The notes: generated by a model not told the origin, from the letters alone. 32,478 nucleotides of DNA from Pseudogracilibacillus sp. (GCA_026169505.1 JAPFCO010000210.1:1-32478), one strand, 5' to 3'. Numbered from the stretch's first letter, positions 1 through 10,560 are shown. Numbers and translations are program-made.

Positions 1-192
1 CCCTTTAATATGATCCGTATGTTCATGTGTCACTAATATTCCATCTAATTCCTTTGGATCTGCAGCAACTTCTGTAAATAAGCGATCGATTTGTTTTCCG
101 CTTAGACCTGCATCCACTAATAACTTTGTCTTGTCTGTTTCAATATAAAAAGCATTACCCGTACTTCCTGAAGCTAATACGCTAAAGCGCAT
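1..192 (-). CDS. walJ: WalJ/YycJ metallo-beta-lactamase-fold hydrolase, 3' part outside window
   Basis: The first 64 codons of this gene are present; the rest lies beyond base 1. The protein starts [15 protein letters not shown] and reaches [12 protein letters not shown]. The THEHTDH stretch is the metal-binding HxHxDH signature of the metallo-beta-lactamase fold, and the N-terminus matches the YycJ/WalJ family. In Bacilli this is the last gene of the walRK operon; family work links it to coordinating cell division with replication and to DNA repair, but its substrate is not certain. The start at 192 is preferred because the GAAGGAG ribosome site lies about 8 bases upstream; an in-frame ATG at 198 is only 2 bases from it. 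The gene is 25 bases downstream of yycI on the same strand, so it is probably in the same transcript. Confidence 0.9.
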   Translation of the reverse strand, partial: MRFSVLASGSTGNAFYIETDKTKLLVDAGLSGKQIDRLFTEVAADPKELDGILVTHEHTDHIKG

Positions 193-217
193 GGCCATTT
201 CTCCTTCACCCCGATGT

Positions 218-1117
218 TTAATCTAATCTCTTTTTTAAATCGTCTGTAATATCACGTAAGGGGGAATCTGTCTCTCCTGTGACATCAGTCTTATCAACGA
301 TTGATTCAATGACTTCACTAATAAATTCCTCTTCTTCTGTCGAAAATATAAATCCTTCGATCGCATTAACGAAGTAATCTGTCTCTCCGTTCACATCTAC
401 TTTCCACGTCGGTGCAAATACTTGCACACCACCTTCAAACGGTACTCTCGTATGAAAACCAATACTGACTTTCGATATTTCATCACCCGGATATAATTCG
501 CCTTCTTCGTAAACTTTCTCTATCGCTGTTAACGGTTTAATTAATTGTCGTTTATCAGCTAATGATTCGGTTTCCCCTAACATTGTTTGCACATAACTCG
601 TAATTTCATTTTTATTATTCAAAAAGGCAAGAACGACTCCGTTTTGATTATAGTAGACAGGTCGATCCATTTTACTTTGGAAAAAAATTAATACATTATA
701 TTCTTCATTCCAATTCCAATACTTATATTCTTCTGGATAATGGGCGAAATCATTAAATATTTCTGTTATTTCTTCAGCAGATTTATCCCCGACTTTTTTT
801 GGTTTCTCTAATTTAGAGGCAATAATAGAGCCATTTATAATCGAAGCATCTTGTGCTATTTTTGGCTTATCCTTTTTTAAAACAGATGCTTTAAAAAGAT
901 GTTGTTCAACCGAAATAAACGTTTCCTCATATTCCTCTTCAGGTAAATCTTTGAACGTAATTGATTCTGCAGCTAATTGTTCTTCAACTGTTGATGATTG
1001 ATGTTCTAGTACCCCAATATCTGCTTGTTCTTTCTTCTCTAAAAACTGTGCAAACAAATAGATATCTAAAATAAAGAAACTGAGGATTAATAATGATTTG
1101 ATTTGACTCCAATGCAT
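218..1117 (-). CDS. yycI: YycI (WalI), membrane-anchored regulator of WalK
   Basis: A 299-residue protein with one N-terminal membrane segment (about residues 7-24, [18 protein letters not shown]) and a large extracytoplasmic part with a C-terminal YycI domain. YycI and YycH form a complex with the sensor kinase WalK through their membrane segments; in B. subtilis they restrain it and in S. aureus they activate it. The fourth position in the walR-walK-yycH-yycI-walJ order supports the call, because the sequence itself is poorly conserved in this family. The start is an ATG whose GGAGGGG ribosome site lies in the last codons of yycH; only 3 bases separate the two genes, suggesting translational coupling. 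The length is slightly above the roughly 280 residues of the B. subtilis protein. Confidence 0.88.
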   Translation of the reverse strand: MHWSQIKSLLILSFFILDIYLFAQFLEKKEQADIGVLEHQSSTVEEQLAAESITFKDLPEEEYEETFISVEQHLFKASVLKKDKPKIAQDASIINGSIIASKLEKPKKVGDKSAEEITEIFNDFAHYPEEYKYWNWNEEYNVLIFFQSKMDRPVYYNQNGVVLAFLNNKNEITSYVQTMLGETESLADKRQLIKPLTAIEKVYEEGELYPGDEISKVSIGFHTRVPFEGGVQVFAPTWKVDVNGETDYFVNAIEGFIFSTEEEEFISEVIESIVDKTDVTGETDSPLRDITDDLKKRLD

Positions 1118-1120
1118 CGA

Positions 1121-2419
1121 TTAATCCCCTCCTTTTTTCTGTGCAGATTGCTCAAAATCAATCGCATTATATTTGATCCAATCACCTTGATATAATATAT
1201 ACCATTCAGGATCTAACGTTAAACTGTACGCATCCTCTACATACTGCATCGTATATCCGATTCGAATATCTTTAATATCTTCAGCTAATAATGTATCTGA
1301 ATTCTTTATCGTTGCTATTACTTCCTCGCCTGATGGTAATGTCTTTGTCGATGAGTTAAGTAAGTTACCAATCGACACCAGGGGTCTAATGTATTGATAT
1401 AACTCTTGATCACGCCACCTTTGTTCAATCGTCGTTAATTGGTTATGATCAAATGTTGGAAATCCTTCATAATACATGCGATACCTAACTAAGTTTGACG
1501 TATCAGCAAGACGATCCAATAGATAATCGTTCGTCCAACCTTGATGCTCATTAATATTATTGATACTATTATCGATTAAATCAACCAGATCTACTTCATC
1601 AGAACTTATCTGGATTGGATTTATATATTCTAAACGCCGACCATCTTGTACAATACTCATACCTCTTTGTCCGTCCGTGAAATATGCTTCATTCATATTC
1701 GATGTGACAACAGATGGCGAAGCAAAAAGCGCATTGACGAATAACTCCGGCTCAATTGTTGTCGCTATAAAGGTCTTCTTTGACAGACCAGCCATATCTT
1801 TAGGTAGATAGAGTATGTCACTTTCATTATCAAATGGAATAAATTCCTGCGTGATTTCCGTTTCATCCTCCAGATAGGATAGTAATTCATAATATGTTTC
1901 TGACTTTTCAATTGTTGCTGTGATTTGTTTGCGATTATCTGCCGAAATAATAACTAGTTCTGATACGTGGTTAATCGTATCTAACATTATATAAACACGA
2001 TCAAACGACCAGTTTGGTGCATATATTTGATCATTAAAGGTAAATAAATTTGTAATTAAATCGGCTGGGATAGCGGTAGGTAAGACAACCTCTATCATAT
2101 GGTCTGAATCTGGTTTAGCTTGTGCATCCGATTCGTTATAATCATATAAAACCCATGAAGCAAGCTCTTTAAAGAAACGTTGACGATCTAATGGTTTACT
2201 AAAACCTGAAATAGTCTCTCCATGATGAAAAATAACACTTTTTGGTTCGATCAATTCGTTTTTCGTCTTTTCCTCGCCACCAACATCCACTTCATTGACA
2301 TAGCTCGTATCATAAAACTGATCATACTTAGGCTGATACGTCCATAAAATAACGGACAAAAGAAAGCTAACCCCAACTAATACGACTAAAACAAAGGATT
2401 TTATTGTTTCATACTTCAT
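1121..2419 (-). CDS. yycH: YycH (WalH), membrane-anchored regulator of WalK
   Basis: A 432-residue protein with one N-terminal membrane segment (about residues 8-27, SFVLVVLVGVSFLLSVILWT) and a long extracytoplasmic region, the architecture of YycH. It partners YycI in controlling WalK activity in the membrane. The start codon overlaps the walK stop in an ATGA junction, a strong sign of coupled translation, and yycI follows after 3 bases. The best sequence evidence is this position plus the topology; the family diverges quickly, so individual functional residues cannot be named. The protein is a little shorter than the roughly 455 residues of the B. subtilis homologue, and no frameshift is visible. 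Confidence 0.88.
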   Translation of the reverse strand: MKYETIKSFVLVVLVGVSFLLSVILWTYQPKYDQFYDTSYVNEVDVGGEEKTKNELIEPKSVIFHHGETISGFSKPLDRQRFFKELASWVLYDYNESDAQAKPDSDHMIEVVLPTAIPADLITNLFTFNDQIYAPNWSFDRVYIMLDTINHVSELVIISADNRKQITATIEKSETYYELLSYLEDETEITQEFIPFDNESDILYLPKDMAGLSKKTFIATTIEPELFVNALFASPSVVTSNMNEAYFTDGQRGMSIVQDGRRLEYINPIQISSDEVDLVDLIDNSINNINEHQGWTNDYLLDRLADTSNLVRYRMYYEGFPTFDHNQLTTIEQRWRDQELYQYIRPLVSIGNLLNSSTKTLPSGEEVIATIKNSDTLLAEDIKDIRIGYTMQYVEDAYSLTLDPEWYILYQGDWIKYNAIDFEQSAQKKGGD

Positions 2420-4257
2420 TGTTCTCGCCTCCGCTTCTCATTCATTAGCGGTAGGGTTATGTGAATCGTTGTTCCCTTACCTTCTATACTGTTAGCCCAA
2501 ATTCTCCCATAATGCGCTTCAATCATTTCTCTAGTGATCGCAAGGCCTAAACCTGTTCCACCTAATTCACGTGTTCTTGCACGATCAACTCGGTAAAAAC
2601 GATCAAATATTTTATCAAGTTGGTCATATTCAATCCCTATTCCTTCATCTTTCACACTGATGACAATTTGCCTAATTTGTCGTTCCACTTTACACGTGAT
2701 CTTACCACCGTCTGGGGAATATTTTACAGCGTTAGAAAGAATATTATCTATTACTTGAGTCATTCGGTCTTTATCCATCCAGACAGGAAATGCTTGTGTT
2801 GGAATATCACGATGGAACACAAGATTGCCGTCTTTTGTATTCATTTCAAATCGATCAATAATCATATTGAAAAACTCATTAAAATCGATATTTTCCCGAT
2901 TTAATGACATTTCCTTACTATCTACCCGTGATAATTGTAATAAGTCATTCACCATCCGAATCATTCGTTCAGTTTCATTTTGTGTCACTTCCAAAAACTT
3001 TGGTGCTATTACTGGATCTTTCCAAGCACCATCAAGCAATGCTTCTGTATAACTATTTAATGATGTTAATGGAGTGCGCAATTCATGGGACACATTTGAT
3101 ACGAATTCCCGTCGCTCTCGTTCAACTCTTTCATCTTCCGTTACATCACTTAATACTGCTATTAAACCGCTCGGCGTTTTAAATCGATCATCATCATAAA
3201 TAGCCGAAAAATTAGCTCGCACGAAAAAAATCTCCTCGTGATTACTAAAATCTAACACGATAGAGTCACTCTCTTGTAATTGAATAATATCTTCTACTTT
3301 TTCTTCTAATTCTAATATTTTTAATAAGTCTTTACTAATCAGGCTCAAAGGACTTTTATTAAACAACCTTCCCGCCGCTTCGTTTGTTAGCGTTATTTCT
3401 CCATGCTTATCTGTCGCAATAACACCTTCTGACATATTTTCTAATACAGAGCTTAGTTTTCGTTGCTCTTGTTCAACTGATGCCATCGAGTGTTTCAAAC
3501 GATCATTTAAATGGTTGAAAGTCACAGCGAGTTGACTGATTTCATCATTACCATACACTTGGACTTTTTGTGTAAAGTCTCCCCTTGCCATCGTTTGTGC
3601 TTGCCGACGCATTTCAACAATTGGCTTCGTAATAGCCCGAGCAACTAAAATCCCTATTAATACCGATACAATCAGTGCAATGACGGAACCTTTTAAAAAG
3701 ATCTCATTAATATCTGCCAATTGACCATACACATTTTCTAAAGATGTCTCTAAATAAATAACACCTTGCACATTTTGTTCCCTATCAAGAATTGGCTCAA
3801 CTCGTACAAAGATACGTTCCCCTGTTTTTTGATTTAATAAAGTACTGTCGAGTGACGTTCGAAATTTAATAGACCGTTGAACAATTGGCTCGGTAATTTT
3901 TTTTCCAATCGCATCTTGATTTAGAAAATCATTCGTTCCGAGCACTCTACCTTGATTATTTAACACTTGAATATTCGATGCTCCAGAACCATCAACATCT
4001 GCCACAATATTTTGGACTTCTTCTTGTAATGTTAACTCCTCTGGATCTTCTGTTCTTTCTTTAGTAAATGCTTCTTCCATATTATACGTTAATAAATCAA
4101 TTCGATCGTTCGTCGATTCTTTAAAATTATCAAGCAATTCTGCTTCTAATTCCCGAGCCACATAAGAGCCGATCACTTGCACAGCAATAACTAATAATAA
4201 AATATAAATAATAATAAATTTTAATTGAATAGAACGGAAAAAACCGACTTTTTTCAT
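2416..4257 (-). CDS. walK: WalK sensor histidine kinase for cell-wall homeostasis
   Basis: A 613-residue membrane kinase with the full WalK layout: membrane segment near residues 11-30, an extracytoplasmic sensing domain (about 31-185), a second membrane segment (about 188-207), HAMP (about 208-260), a cytoplasmic PAS domain (about 265-375), the dimerisation domain with the phospho-acceptor His391 in NVSHELRTPLTSL, then the ATP-binding domain with N box (IDNILSNAVKYS), G1 (DEGIGI) and G2 (GGTGLGLAI) motifs. It phosphorylates WalR to set expression of peptidoglycan hydrolases and is usually essential in Bacillota. Residue 391 is the same position I recall for B. subtilis WalK. The ribosome site GAGGAG sits in the last codons of walR, 6 bases upstream of the ATG. 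Confidence 0.97.
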   Translation of the reverse strand: MKKVGFFRSIQLKFIIIYILLLVIAVQVIGSYVARELEAELLDNFKESTNDRIDLLTYNMEEAFTKERTEDPEELTLQEEVQNIVADVDGSGASNIQVLNNQGRVLGTNDFLNQDAIGKKITEPIVQRSIKFRTSLDSTLLNQKTGERIFVRVEPILDREQNVQGVIYLETSLENVYGQLADINEIFLKGSVIALIVSVLIGILVARAITKPIVEMRRQAQTMARGDFTQKVQVYGNDEISQLAVTFNHLNDRLKHSMASVEQEQRKLSSVLENMSEGVIATDKHGEITLTNEAAGRLFNKSPLSLISKDLLKILELEEKVEDIIQLQESDSIVLDFSNHEEIFFVRANFSAIYDDDRFKTPSGLIAVLSDVTEDERVERERREFVSNVSHELRTPLTSLNSYTEALLDGAWKDPVIAPKFLEVTQNETERMIRMVNDLLQLSRVDSKEMSLNRENIDFNEFFNMIIDRFEMNTKDGNLVFHRDIPTQAFPVWMDKDRMTQVIDNILSNAVKYSPDGGKITCKVERQIRQIVISVKDEGIGIEYDQLDKIFDRFYRVDRARTRELGGTGLGLAITREMIEAHYGRIWANSIEGKGTTIHITLPLMNEKRRREQ

Positions 4258-4263
4258 ATAAAA

Positions 4264-4968
4264 TTACTCCTCGTCTGGACTACGCAAATAATACCCTACT
4301 CCTCGACGTGTTACAATCCACATTGGATTACTAGGGTCGATTTCAATTTTCTCCCTTAAGCGACGGACTGTCACATCTACTGTACGCACATCTCCAAAAT
4401 AATCATAGCCCCATACCGTTTCAAGTAAATCCTCTCGCGTCATTACTTGACCAATATGACGTGCTAAATAATGAAATAGCTCAAACTCACGGTGGGTTAA
4501 ATCAATATGTTCTCCATCACGAGACACACTGTATGCTTCTGGGTGAATCGTTATATTCGAAATATGAATATCCTTATTCGCCGTCTCCGAGTCTTCACCT
4601 ACTTGTTGTTGTCTACGTAAATTTGCCTTTACACGAGCAATTAGTTCGCGATTACTAAACGGCTTTGTTACATAATCATCTGCCCCGAGTTCTAAACCAA
4701 GCACTTTATCAATTTCATCATCTTTTGCTGTTAACATAATAATAGGCATTGTTTTTGTTTTGCGAATTTCCCGACATACTTCATTACCATCTTTTCCTGG
4801 TAGCATAATGTCTAACAAAATTAAATCTGGATCTTCTTTAAGTGCTAGCTCAATTGCGTCATCCCCATTATGTGCTACAATCACTTCATAACTTTCTTTT
4901 TCTAAATTAAACTTCAATATATCTGCAATTGGCTTCTCATCGTCTACTACTAATACTTTTAAACTCAT
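4264..4968 (-). CDS. walR: WalR response regulator (OmpR/PhoB family)
   Basis: A 234-residue two-domain regulator. The receiver domain (1-120) has the acidic pair Asp9/Asp10, phospho-acceptor Asp53 ([10 protein letters not shown]) and the conserved TKPFS lysine. The OmpR-type winged helix (about 130-232) ends TRRGVGYYL. It is the essential partner of WalK and controls autolysin and wall-metabolism genes. The ORF track starts 14 codons earlier at 5010, but [13 protein letters not shown] is the family N-terminus, an AGGAG ribosome site lies 8 bases before it, and a possible promoter covers the upstream ATG, so I use 4968. It is the first gene of the walRK operon. No clear WalR binding repeat was found upstream. 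Confidence 0.97.
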   Translation of the reverse strand: MSLKVLVVDDEKPIADILKFNLEKESYEVIVAHNGDDAIELALKEDPDLILLDIMLPGKDGNEVCREIRKTKTMPIIMLTAKDDEIDKVLGLELGADDYVTKPFSNRELIARVKANLRRQQQVGEDSETANKDIHISNITIHPEAYSVSRDGEHIDLTHREFELFHYLARHIGQVMTREDLLETVWGYDYFGDVRTVDVTVRRLREKIEIDPSNPMWIVTRRGVGYYLRSPDEE

Positions 4969-4999
4969 CTCTAAATCTCCTACTTTCCATTGATTATAA

Positions 5000-5028
5000 T
5001 CTATATTCAAACTAACTTTTATTTACAA
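5000..5028 (-). promoter_or_regulatory. possible sigma-A promoter of the walR operon
   Basis: On the minus strand TTGTAA and TATAGA are separated by 17 bases, placing the transcription start near 4993, about 25 bases before the chosen walR start. Each hexamer matches the sigma-A consensus at 4 of 6 positions. The surroundings are AT-rich and other weak pairs can be drawn, so this is tentative. Confidence 0.35.
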
Positions 5029-5150
5029 TTGGTTTAGTCTCTTCATTTTAACGTATTTCAAGTGAATTGTCCTTCTTCTGCATTGTTTTCTTAAAAAAGA
5101 ATAAGATATAAAAGCAATTCATTACAAATAAATGAGTACACTCAAAAGTC

Positions 5151-5197
5151 CAAAAAGCTCTTTTCACCCATGGTATCAGCATGAGTGAAAAGAGCTT
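5151..5197 (-). terminator. intrinsic terminator of purA
   Basis: AAGCTCTTTTCAC pairs perfectly with GTGAAAAGAGCTT, and on the minus strand the stem extends to 18 pairs with one G-U wobble; the same position is an A-C mismatch on the plus strand. The stem is followed on the minus strand by a run of five T. It lies 15 bases after the purA stop and separates purA from the walR operon. Confidence 0.9.
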
Positions 5198-5211
5198 CTA
5201 TTATTAATTGA

Positions 5212-6495
5212 TTAGCGATAAACGCTTTTTACAACATTTGTTTGTGTACGATCTGGTCCAACAGAGAAAATTGATAAAGGAATCTCTGTTAGTTGGGCAA
5301 TTCTTTCTAAATAATGACGTGCATTTTCAGGAAGCTCATGTAGACTCTTCACATGAGTAATATCTTCCGTCCACCCTGGCAATTCCTCATAAACAGGCTC
5401 ACACTGAGCTAGAACATTTAAATTCGCAGGGAACTCTTCAATAAGTTCGCCTTTATATTTATAAGCAACACAAATTTTTAGCTTCTCAATGCCTGTTAAG
5501 ACATCAAGAGAGTTTAATGATAAATCCGTAATACCACTAACACGTCGTGCATGGCGTACAACGACACTATCAAACCAACCTACACGGCGTGGGCGACCAG
5601 TTGTCGTACCATATTCACGACCAACTTCACGAATCTGATCACCAATTTCATCTGTTAATTCCGTTGTAAATGGTCCATCTCCTACACGTGTCGTGTAAGC
5701 TTTCGACACACCGACAACTGTAGATATTTTTGATGGTCCTACACCAGAACCAATCGTTACCCCTCCAGCAACTGGATTCGAAGATGTAACAAATGGATAT
5801 GTACCTTGGTCAATATCCAACATAACCCCTTGGGCACCTTCAAATAATACACGACGACCTGCGTCAAGTGCATCATTTAAAACAACAGAAGTATCACAAA
5901 CATATTTCGCCATTTGTTGGCCATATTCATAATACTCTTCTAAAATATCATCTATATCGAAAGGCTCTACTTCATATACCTTTTCAAGTAAGCGATTTTT
6001 CTCTTGTAAATTTTGTTTCAGCTTCTCCGTGAATGTTTCCTTATCAAGTAAGTCAGCAATACGAATTCCACCACGGGATGCTTTATCCATATAGGCAGGG
6101 CCTATTCCCTTTTTCGTAGTTCCAATTTTAAGAACACCCTTCTCTTCTTCTTGAAGGATATCTAATTTTAAATGATATGGTAAAATAACGTGTGCACGAT
6201 TACTCACCCGTAAGTTCTCTGTAGAAAAACCTTTATCTTGAATATATTTCACTTCTTCTAAAAATGCTTTTGGATCAATGACCATTCCATTTCCTAACAC
6301 AGCAATTTTATCAGGAAAGAAAATCCCTGAAGGAATTAAGTGTAATTTATACGTAACATCATCGAAAACGATTGTATGTCCAGCATTATTACCACCTTGA
6401 TATCGTGCTACAACTTCTGCATTTTGGGATAGAAAATCGGTAATTTTACCTTTTCCCTCGTCCCCCCACTGCGTACCAACTACAACTACTGAGGA
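5212..6495 (-). CDS. purA: adenylosuccinate synthetase
   Basis: A 428-residue enzyme that joins IMP and aspartate using GTP to give adenylosuccinate, the first committed step from IMP to AMP, in the cytoplasm. The N-terminal P-loop [10 protein letters not shown] with catalytic Asp13 and the NNAGHT motif with catalytic His41 are both intact. The C-terminal signature SVGPDRTQT is also present. Length is normal for the family (about 430). The ORF track starts at 6513, but that ATG overlaps the GGAGG ribosome site; [15 protein letters not shown] at 6495 is the family start and lies 6 bases from GGAGG. It is a single-gene unit with its own promoter, a probable PurR operator and a strong terminator. 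Confidence 0.98.
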   Translation of the reverse strand, partial: SSVVVVGTQWGDEGKGKITDFLSQNAEVVARYQGGNNAGHTIVFDDVTYKLHLIPSGIFFPDKIAVLGNGMVIDPKAFLEEVKYIQDKGFSTENLRVSNRAHVILPYHLKLDILQEEEKGVLKIGTTKKGIGPAYMDKASRGGIRIADLLDKETFTEKLKQNLQEKNRLLEKVYEVEPFDIDDILEEYYEYGQQMAKYVCDTSVVLNDALDAGRRVLFEGAQGVMLDIDQGTYPFVTSSNPVAGGVTIGSGVGPSKISTVVGVSKAYTTRVGDGPFTTELTDEIGDQIREVGREYGTTTGRPRRVGWFDSVVVRHARRVSGITDLSLNSLDVLTGIEKLKICVAYKYKGELIEEFPANLNVLAQCEPVYEELPGWTEDITHVKSLHELPENARHYLERIAQLTEIPLSIFSVGPDRTQTNVVKSVYR

Positions 6496-6556
6496 CATAG
6501 TGCACCTCCACAAATTTTTTAAAATTATTTTTTAGTTTTCATAAATTACATTTGTT

Positions 6557-6585
6557 AGTGTACCAAGTATATTCGTGTAAGTCAA
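6557..6585 (-). promoter_or_regulatory. sigma-A promoter of purA
   Basis: On the minus strand TTGACT (5 of 6 to consensus) and TACACT (4 of 6) are exactly 17 bases apart, about 60 bases upstream of the purA start. The probable PurR operator abuts the -35 on its upstream side. Confidence 0.65.
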
Positions 6586-6588
6586 TCA

Positions 6589-6632
6589 AAAGACGAACAT
6601 TTAAGTCTTACAACTTGTTAATGTTCGTTTTT
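6589..6632. promoter_or_regulatory. probable PurR operator (paired inverted PurBoxes) of purA
   Basis: Two inverted copies of a CGAAC-cored element flank an 18-base spacer. Read on the minus strand the distal box is AAAAACGAACATT, matching 12 of 13 positions of the B. subtilis PurBox AWWWCCGAACWWT; the proximal box, read outward, is AAAGACGAACATT (11 of 13). B. subtilis pairs are usually 16-17 bases apart. The position directly upstream of the purA -35 is as expected for PurR repression. The same inverted repeat could form a 9-pair hairpin 33 bases after dnaB and act as a weak terminator; the two readings are not exclusive. Confidence 0.65.
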
Positions 6633-6664
6633 ACATACACTTATTATATTGTCATTCGCTATTA

Positions 6665-8020
6665 TTAAACTGGTATCGGTGGTGGTGCTTGACTATCGTC
6701 ATATCTGAAATCTAAATCAACAAACTTATTATATTCCTTTACAAAAGCTAGCTCTACCGTCCCTGTTGGACCATTACGTTGTTTCGCTAAAATGATCTCT
6801 ATATTCGTATTTTCCGTTTCAGACTCATAATAATCATCACGATATAGGAAACCAACAATATCAGCATCTTGCTCAATACTTCCGGATTCACGTAAGTCCG
6901 ACATCATTGGCCGTTTATCTTGACGTGACTCTACCCCACGGGATAATTGCGATAACGCAATAAGTGGTACTTCTAATTCCCTTGCTAAACCTTTTAAAGA
7001 ACGCGATATTTCCGACACTTCTTGCTGACGATTATCTTGAGAATTCACACTACCTTGGATTAGTTGTAAATAGTCAATAATAATCATGCCTAGGCCGTGT
7101 TCTTGTTTTAAACGACGACATTTCGACCTTATATCACTAACGCGGATTCCTGGAGAATCATCAATGTAGATACCCGCATGTGATAGACTACCCATCGCCA
7201 TCGTTAGTTTTCCCCAATCTTCTTGTTCTAGTTTACCTGTTCTAAGTCGCTGGGAATCAATATTTCCTTCCGCACATAACATTCTTTGTACTAATTGATC
7301 TGCACCCATCTCTAAACTAAAAATTGCTACATTTTCACTCGTATTAATCGCCACATTTTGAGCGATATTTAATGCAAATGCTGTTTTCCCCATAGATGGA
7401 CGGGCAGCAATAATGATTAAATCATTTCGTTGGAAACCAGAAGTCATTCGATCGAGGTCACGATATCCTGTTGGAATCCCTGTTACATCACTTTTTGCAT
7501 TATGTAATTGTTCAATATTATCGTAGACATCAATTAATACATCTTTAATCGGCTTAAATGCGCTCGCATTTTGACGACTAGAAACCTCTAATATACTACG
7601 TTCTGCTTCATCTAATACTTCTGATACTTCATCTTCTTTAGCAAATGTTTCCGTCACTATGTTTGTTGCTGTATGAATTAGACGTCGTAGCAATGCTTTT
7701 TCTTCCACGATTTTACTATAGTAACTAATATTTGCTGCAGTAGGTACACTCCCAGCGATATCGGTTAAGTACGTGACACTGCCTGCAATATCTAATTTAT
7801 CCGAGTTTGCCAAAAAGGTTGTAACTGTCACAATATCAATTGGCTCACCCTTTTCAAACAATGAAAACATTGCCTCAAAAATCACTTGATGACTCGCGCG
7901 GTAAAAATCTGCAGGGGTGAGACGTTCAGCCGCTGTAGAGAAGGCATCTGGTTCTAAAAATACAGCACCAATGACTGCTTGCTCTGCTTCTATATTATGT
8001 GGTGGGATTCTTTCATTCAT
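6665..8020 (-). CDS. dnaB: replicative DNA helicase DnaB (DnaC in B. subtilis naming)
   Basis: A 451-residue hexameric helicase that travels on the lagging-strand template at the fork. The N-terminal helical collar (about 1-105) is followed by a linker and the RecA-like motor. Walker A is ARPSMGKT (206-213), the Walker B strand is MIIIDYLQL, and the later motif SDLRESGSIEQDAD is present. Length is normal and no intein is present. The ATG has a GGAGG site 8 bases upstream. It is the last gene of the yybS-gdpP-rplI-dnaB run and ends just before the purA operator. The locus order identifies it as the replicative helicase and not the primosomal protein that B. subtilis calls DnaB. Confidence 0.97.
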   Translation of the reverse strand: MNERIPPHNIEAEQAVIGAVFLEPDAFSTAAERLTPADFYRASHQVIFEAMFSLFEKGEPIDIVTVTTFLANSDKLDIAGSVTYLTDIAGSVPTAANISYYSKIVEEKALLRRLIHTATNIVTETFAKEDEVSEVLDEAERSILEVSSRQNASAFKPIKDVLIDVYDNIEQLHNAKSDVTGIPTGYRDLDRMTSGFQRNDLIIIAARPSMGKTAFALNIAQNVAINTSENVAIFSLEMGADQLVQRMLCAEGNIDSQRLRTGKLEQEDWGKLTMAMGSLSHAGIYIDDSPGIRVSDIRSKCRRLKQEHGLGMIIIDYLQLIQGSVNSQDNRQQEVSEISRSLKGLARELEVPLIALSQLSRGVESRQDKRPMMSDLRESGSIEQDADIVGFLYRDDYYESETENTNIEIILAKQRNGPTGTVELAFVKEYNKFVDLDFRYDDSQAPPPIPV

Positions 8021-8106
8021 CCAATATACCTCCTTACTAGCGTAATGATAGCTAGTGTAACAAACGACATGACAACGTCGAATAAATCTCTTTGCTATCC
8101 ATTAAA

Positions 8107-8553
8107 TTACTCTTCCACAACATGAACATGAATTGTTCCTGTTACAGCATGATGTAATTTTACCGGTACATCTACATGTCCTAGTGTTCTAATCGGATCT
8201 TTCAATTCAATTTTACGGCGATCAACAGTTTCTTGATGGTCCTTTTTCAGTGATTCCGCGATTTGCTTACTAGTAATTGAACCGAATAAACGCCCATCTT
8301 CACCAGATTTCGCTTTAATTTGTACGGAAATACTAGCTAATGCCTCTTTTACCTTTTCAGCTGCTGCTTTCTCATCCGCCTCTTGATCCGCTATCTTCTG
8401 ATTCTGTGCTTTTAATTTTCGTAAATTTCCAGGTGTAGCTTCCTCTGCTAACTTATTTTTTAATAAGTAATTATTAGCATACCCTGTCGAAACGTTCTTT
8501 ACTTCCCCTTTTGTTCCTTTACCTTTTACATCCTTTAAAAAGATTACTTTCAT
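8107..8553 (-). CDS. rplI: ribosomal protein bL9
   Basis: A 148-residue 50S protein. The 23S rRNA-binding N-terminal domain ([21 protein letters not shown]) is followed by a long charged helix (about 45-75) and the C-terminal domain with [13 protein letters not shown]9 reaches out from the L1 stalk base and helps maintain reading frame. The ORF track starts at 8583, but the family start and an AAGGGAG ribosome site point to 8553. The ribosome site lies inside the last codons of gdpP, whose stop is one base upstream, so translation is probably coupled. Confidence 0.98.
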   Translation of the reverse strand: MKVIFLKDVKGKGTKGEVKNVSTGYANNYLLKNKLAEEATPGNLRKLKAQNQKIADQEADEKAAAEKVKEALASISVQIKAKSGEDGRLFGSITSKQIAESLKKDHQETVDRRKIELKDPIRTLGHVDVPVKLHHAVTGTIHVHVVEE

Positions 8554-8554
8554 G

Positions 8555-10525
8555 TTAAGTTCTCCCTTCAAAATATCGTTCAATTTCTTCTTTTAACTTT
8601 GCTTCTACTTCTTCAATAGATGTATCTTTTATTTGGGTAGCGGCGTTTGTTAAATGACCACCACCACCCATTTCCTCCATAATTAACTGTACATTCACTT
8701 CACCTAATGAACGAGCACTGATCGATACAGTATTTTCACCCCGTAACGCAATGGCAAATGACGCTGTCACATCATCAACTGTAAGTAATGTATCTGCAGC
8801 TTGTGCAATCATAATTTGATTGTACAAACCTTCATCCGCTTTTGCGACTGCAATCGTATCCCGATAAATATAAGCCGATTCAATTAGTTTGTTACGTTTA
8901 ATAAGCATCGACAAATCTTCTTTTAAAAACTCCTGTATGAGGGAAGGATCTGCCCCTTTAGAACGTAAATAAGATGCCGCATCAAATGTACGTGAACCTG
9001 TCCGTAAAGCAAAACTTTTCGTATCGACAATAATTCCTGATAATAATGCTGTCGCTTCTATTGTTGATAGTTTCTTTTTACGTGGTTGATACTCAATTAA
9101 TTCCGTTACTAATTCCGAAGTAGAACTTGCATATGGTTCCATATAAACCAAGGTTGGATTCTGAATGAAATCCTCCCCACGGCGATGGTGATCAATGACT
9201 ACCTTATGTTCTGCTCTATGCACGAGTGTTTCATGTGCAACAAGTCCTGGTCGATGTGTATCTACAACAACGATCAAACTGCGACTCGTAAAAATGGCCT
9301 CCGCCTCTTCTGGACCAATAAAATGTTTCCATAAGCTCTCTTCCTGTTTTACTTTATCTATCACACGGGAAATTCCTGTTAATACGTCTTTTTCATCAAA
9401 GACAATGTATCCTTCGACCTCATTTGATTTCGCAATATTCAAGACACCTATGGAGGCTCCTAATGAATCCATATCTGGTGATTTATGTCCCATAATAATG
9501 ACATTATCACTTTCTTTAACTAACTCTATTAAGGCATGAGAAATAACTCTTGCTCTAACACGTGTTCGTTTTTCCATTGGATTTGTTTTTCCGCCATAGA
9601 ACCGAACTTTCCCTGTTTCATCACGGATAGCAATTTGATCTCCACCTCGGCCTAGTGCCAAGTCTAAACTCGATTGCGCTACCTGTGCTAATTCTGGAAT
9701 AGGGATATTTCCATTCCCAATCCCGATACTTAATGTGATTGGATTTCTTTGTGCTTCTTCGATCGTTATTTTTCTGATCTCATCCAATATTTCAAAACGA
9801 GATTTCTCTAGTAAATTCAATGTTTCTTGTGTTAAAACACCCATAAATCGATCCTGAGATGTTCTTTTTAAATAAAAGTCATAATCATCCGCCCAAGCAT
9901 TTAAAACGGCTGTAATTCGTGAATTCAACTGACTCTTCACATTATCACTTAGGTTACGGGATATTTCCTCATAGTTATCTAAATATATATTTGCTAATAC
10001 TACTTGTTCATTATAGTAATCTTGTTCGAGTTGCTTTTCATTCGTTCGATCAAATAAATAAATTGTCTGATTTTCACGGTCTATCTTTGCATGGAAAAAC
10101 CAATCATTTATGTGTAACCAAGCATATTCCTTATCGCTTTTAATATCGGCAAGTAATTCATCCGATATAGTTGTTACTGATTGCTCTGTCAATTTCTTTT
10201 CGGGATACAACTTTTCCAAATAAGGATTTACCCATTCCATTACATATTGATCATTATAAATAATGATCCCGAATGGAATTTCTTTAAACACTGCTTCTCC
10301 AGCTTGCCCTATTTGATAGGTTACTTTCTTAACATAACTAAGTTGCTTTTCTTTTATTTGTTGCTCTTTTTTCCATATATTATTACATACAAGAATAAAG
10401 GTTATTGTTGCAATGATTCCAATTATCCATTGGTAATAAATAAGCACACAAATAATTAGAAAAGTAAGCACAAATAGTGCCCATAAATGCTTTTTAATGA
10501 CGCTTGTTCTATCTAAATGGTTCAA
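8555..10525 (-). CDS. gdpP: GdpP cyclic-di-AMP phosphodiesterase
   Basis: A 656-residue membrane enzyme that breaks down c-di-AMP, which controls osmolyte and potassium balance and beta-lactam tolerance. Two N-terminal membrane segments (about 14-48) lead to a degenerate PAS domain (about 75-155), a degenerate GGDEF domain (about 170-300), and the catalytic DHH-DHHA1 unit: [12 protein letters not shown] (346-357), VVIDHHRR near 430 and [11 protein letters not shown] near 625. The start is a TTG at 10525 with GGGGGAG 9 bases upstream; no better ATG is available. The gene overlaps the rplI ribosome site at its 3' end. B. subtilis names it YybT. Confidence 0.96.
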   Translation of the reverse strand: MNHLDRTSVIKKHLWALFVLTFLIICVLIYYQWIIGIIATITFILVCNNIWKKEQQIKEKQLSYVKKVTYQIGQAGEAVFKEIPFGIIIYNDQYVMEWVNPYLEKLYPEKKLTEQSVTTISDELLADIKSDKEYAWLHINDWFFHAKIDRENQTIYLFDRTNEKQLEQDYYNEQVVLANIYLDNYEEISRNLSDNVKSQLNSRITAVLNAWADDYDFYLKRTSQDRFMGVLTQETLNLLEKSRFEILDEIRKITIEEAQRNPITLSIGIGNGNIPIPELAQVAQSSLDLALGRGGDQIAIRDETGKVRFYGGKTNPMEKRTRVRARVISHALIELVKESDNVIIMGHKSPDMDSLGASIGVLNIAKSNEVEGYIVFDEKDVLTGISRVIDKVKQEESLWKHFIGPEEAEAIFTSRSLIVVVDTHRPGLVAHETLVHRAEHKVVIDHHRRGEDFIQNPTLVYMEPYASSTSELVTELIEYQPRKKKLSTIEATALLSGIIVDTKSFALRTGSRTFDAASYLRSKGADPSLIQEFLKEDLSMLIKRNKLIESAYIYRDTIAVAKADEGLYNQIMIAQAADTLLTVDDVTASFAIALRGENTVSISARSLGEVNVQLIMEEMGGGGHLTNAATQIKDTSIEEVEAKLKEEIERYFEGRT

Positions 10526-10560
10526 AATGTGACACTCCCCCAGAACGAATCAATATAACC

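Noticed and set aside
2566-2580. CACGTG core in walK as a parS site
   Set aside because: Only the 6-base core matches; the flanks differ from TGTTNCACGTGAAACA.
4969-5010. Upstream ATG extension of walR
   Set aside because: The 14 extra codons are not part of the WalR family and overlap a possible promoter; the start at 4968 has the ribosome site.
9195-9539. 114-codon plus-strand ORF inside gdpP (and similar shadow ORFs such as 1560-1811, 13670-14017, 17642-18199)
   Set aside because: They are antisense to well-supported genes, have no ribosome sites and resemble no family.
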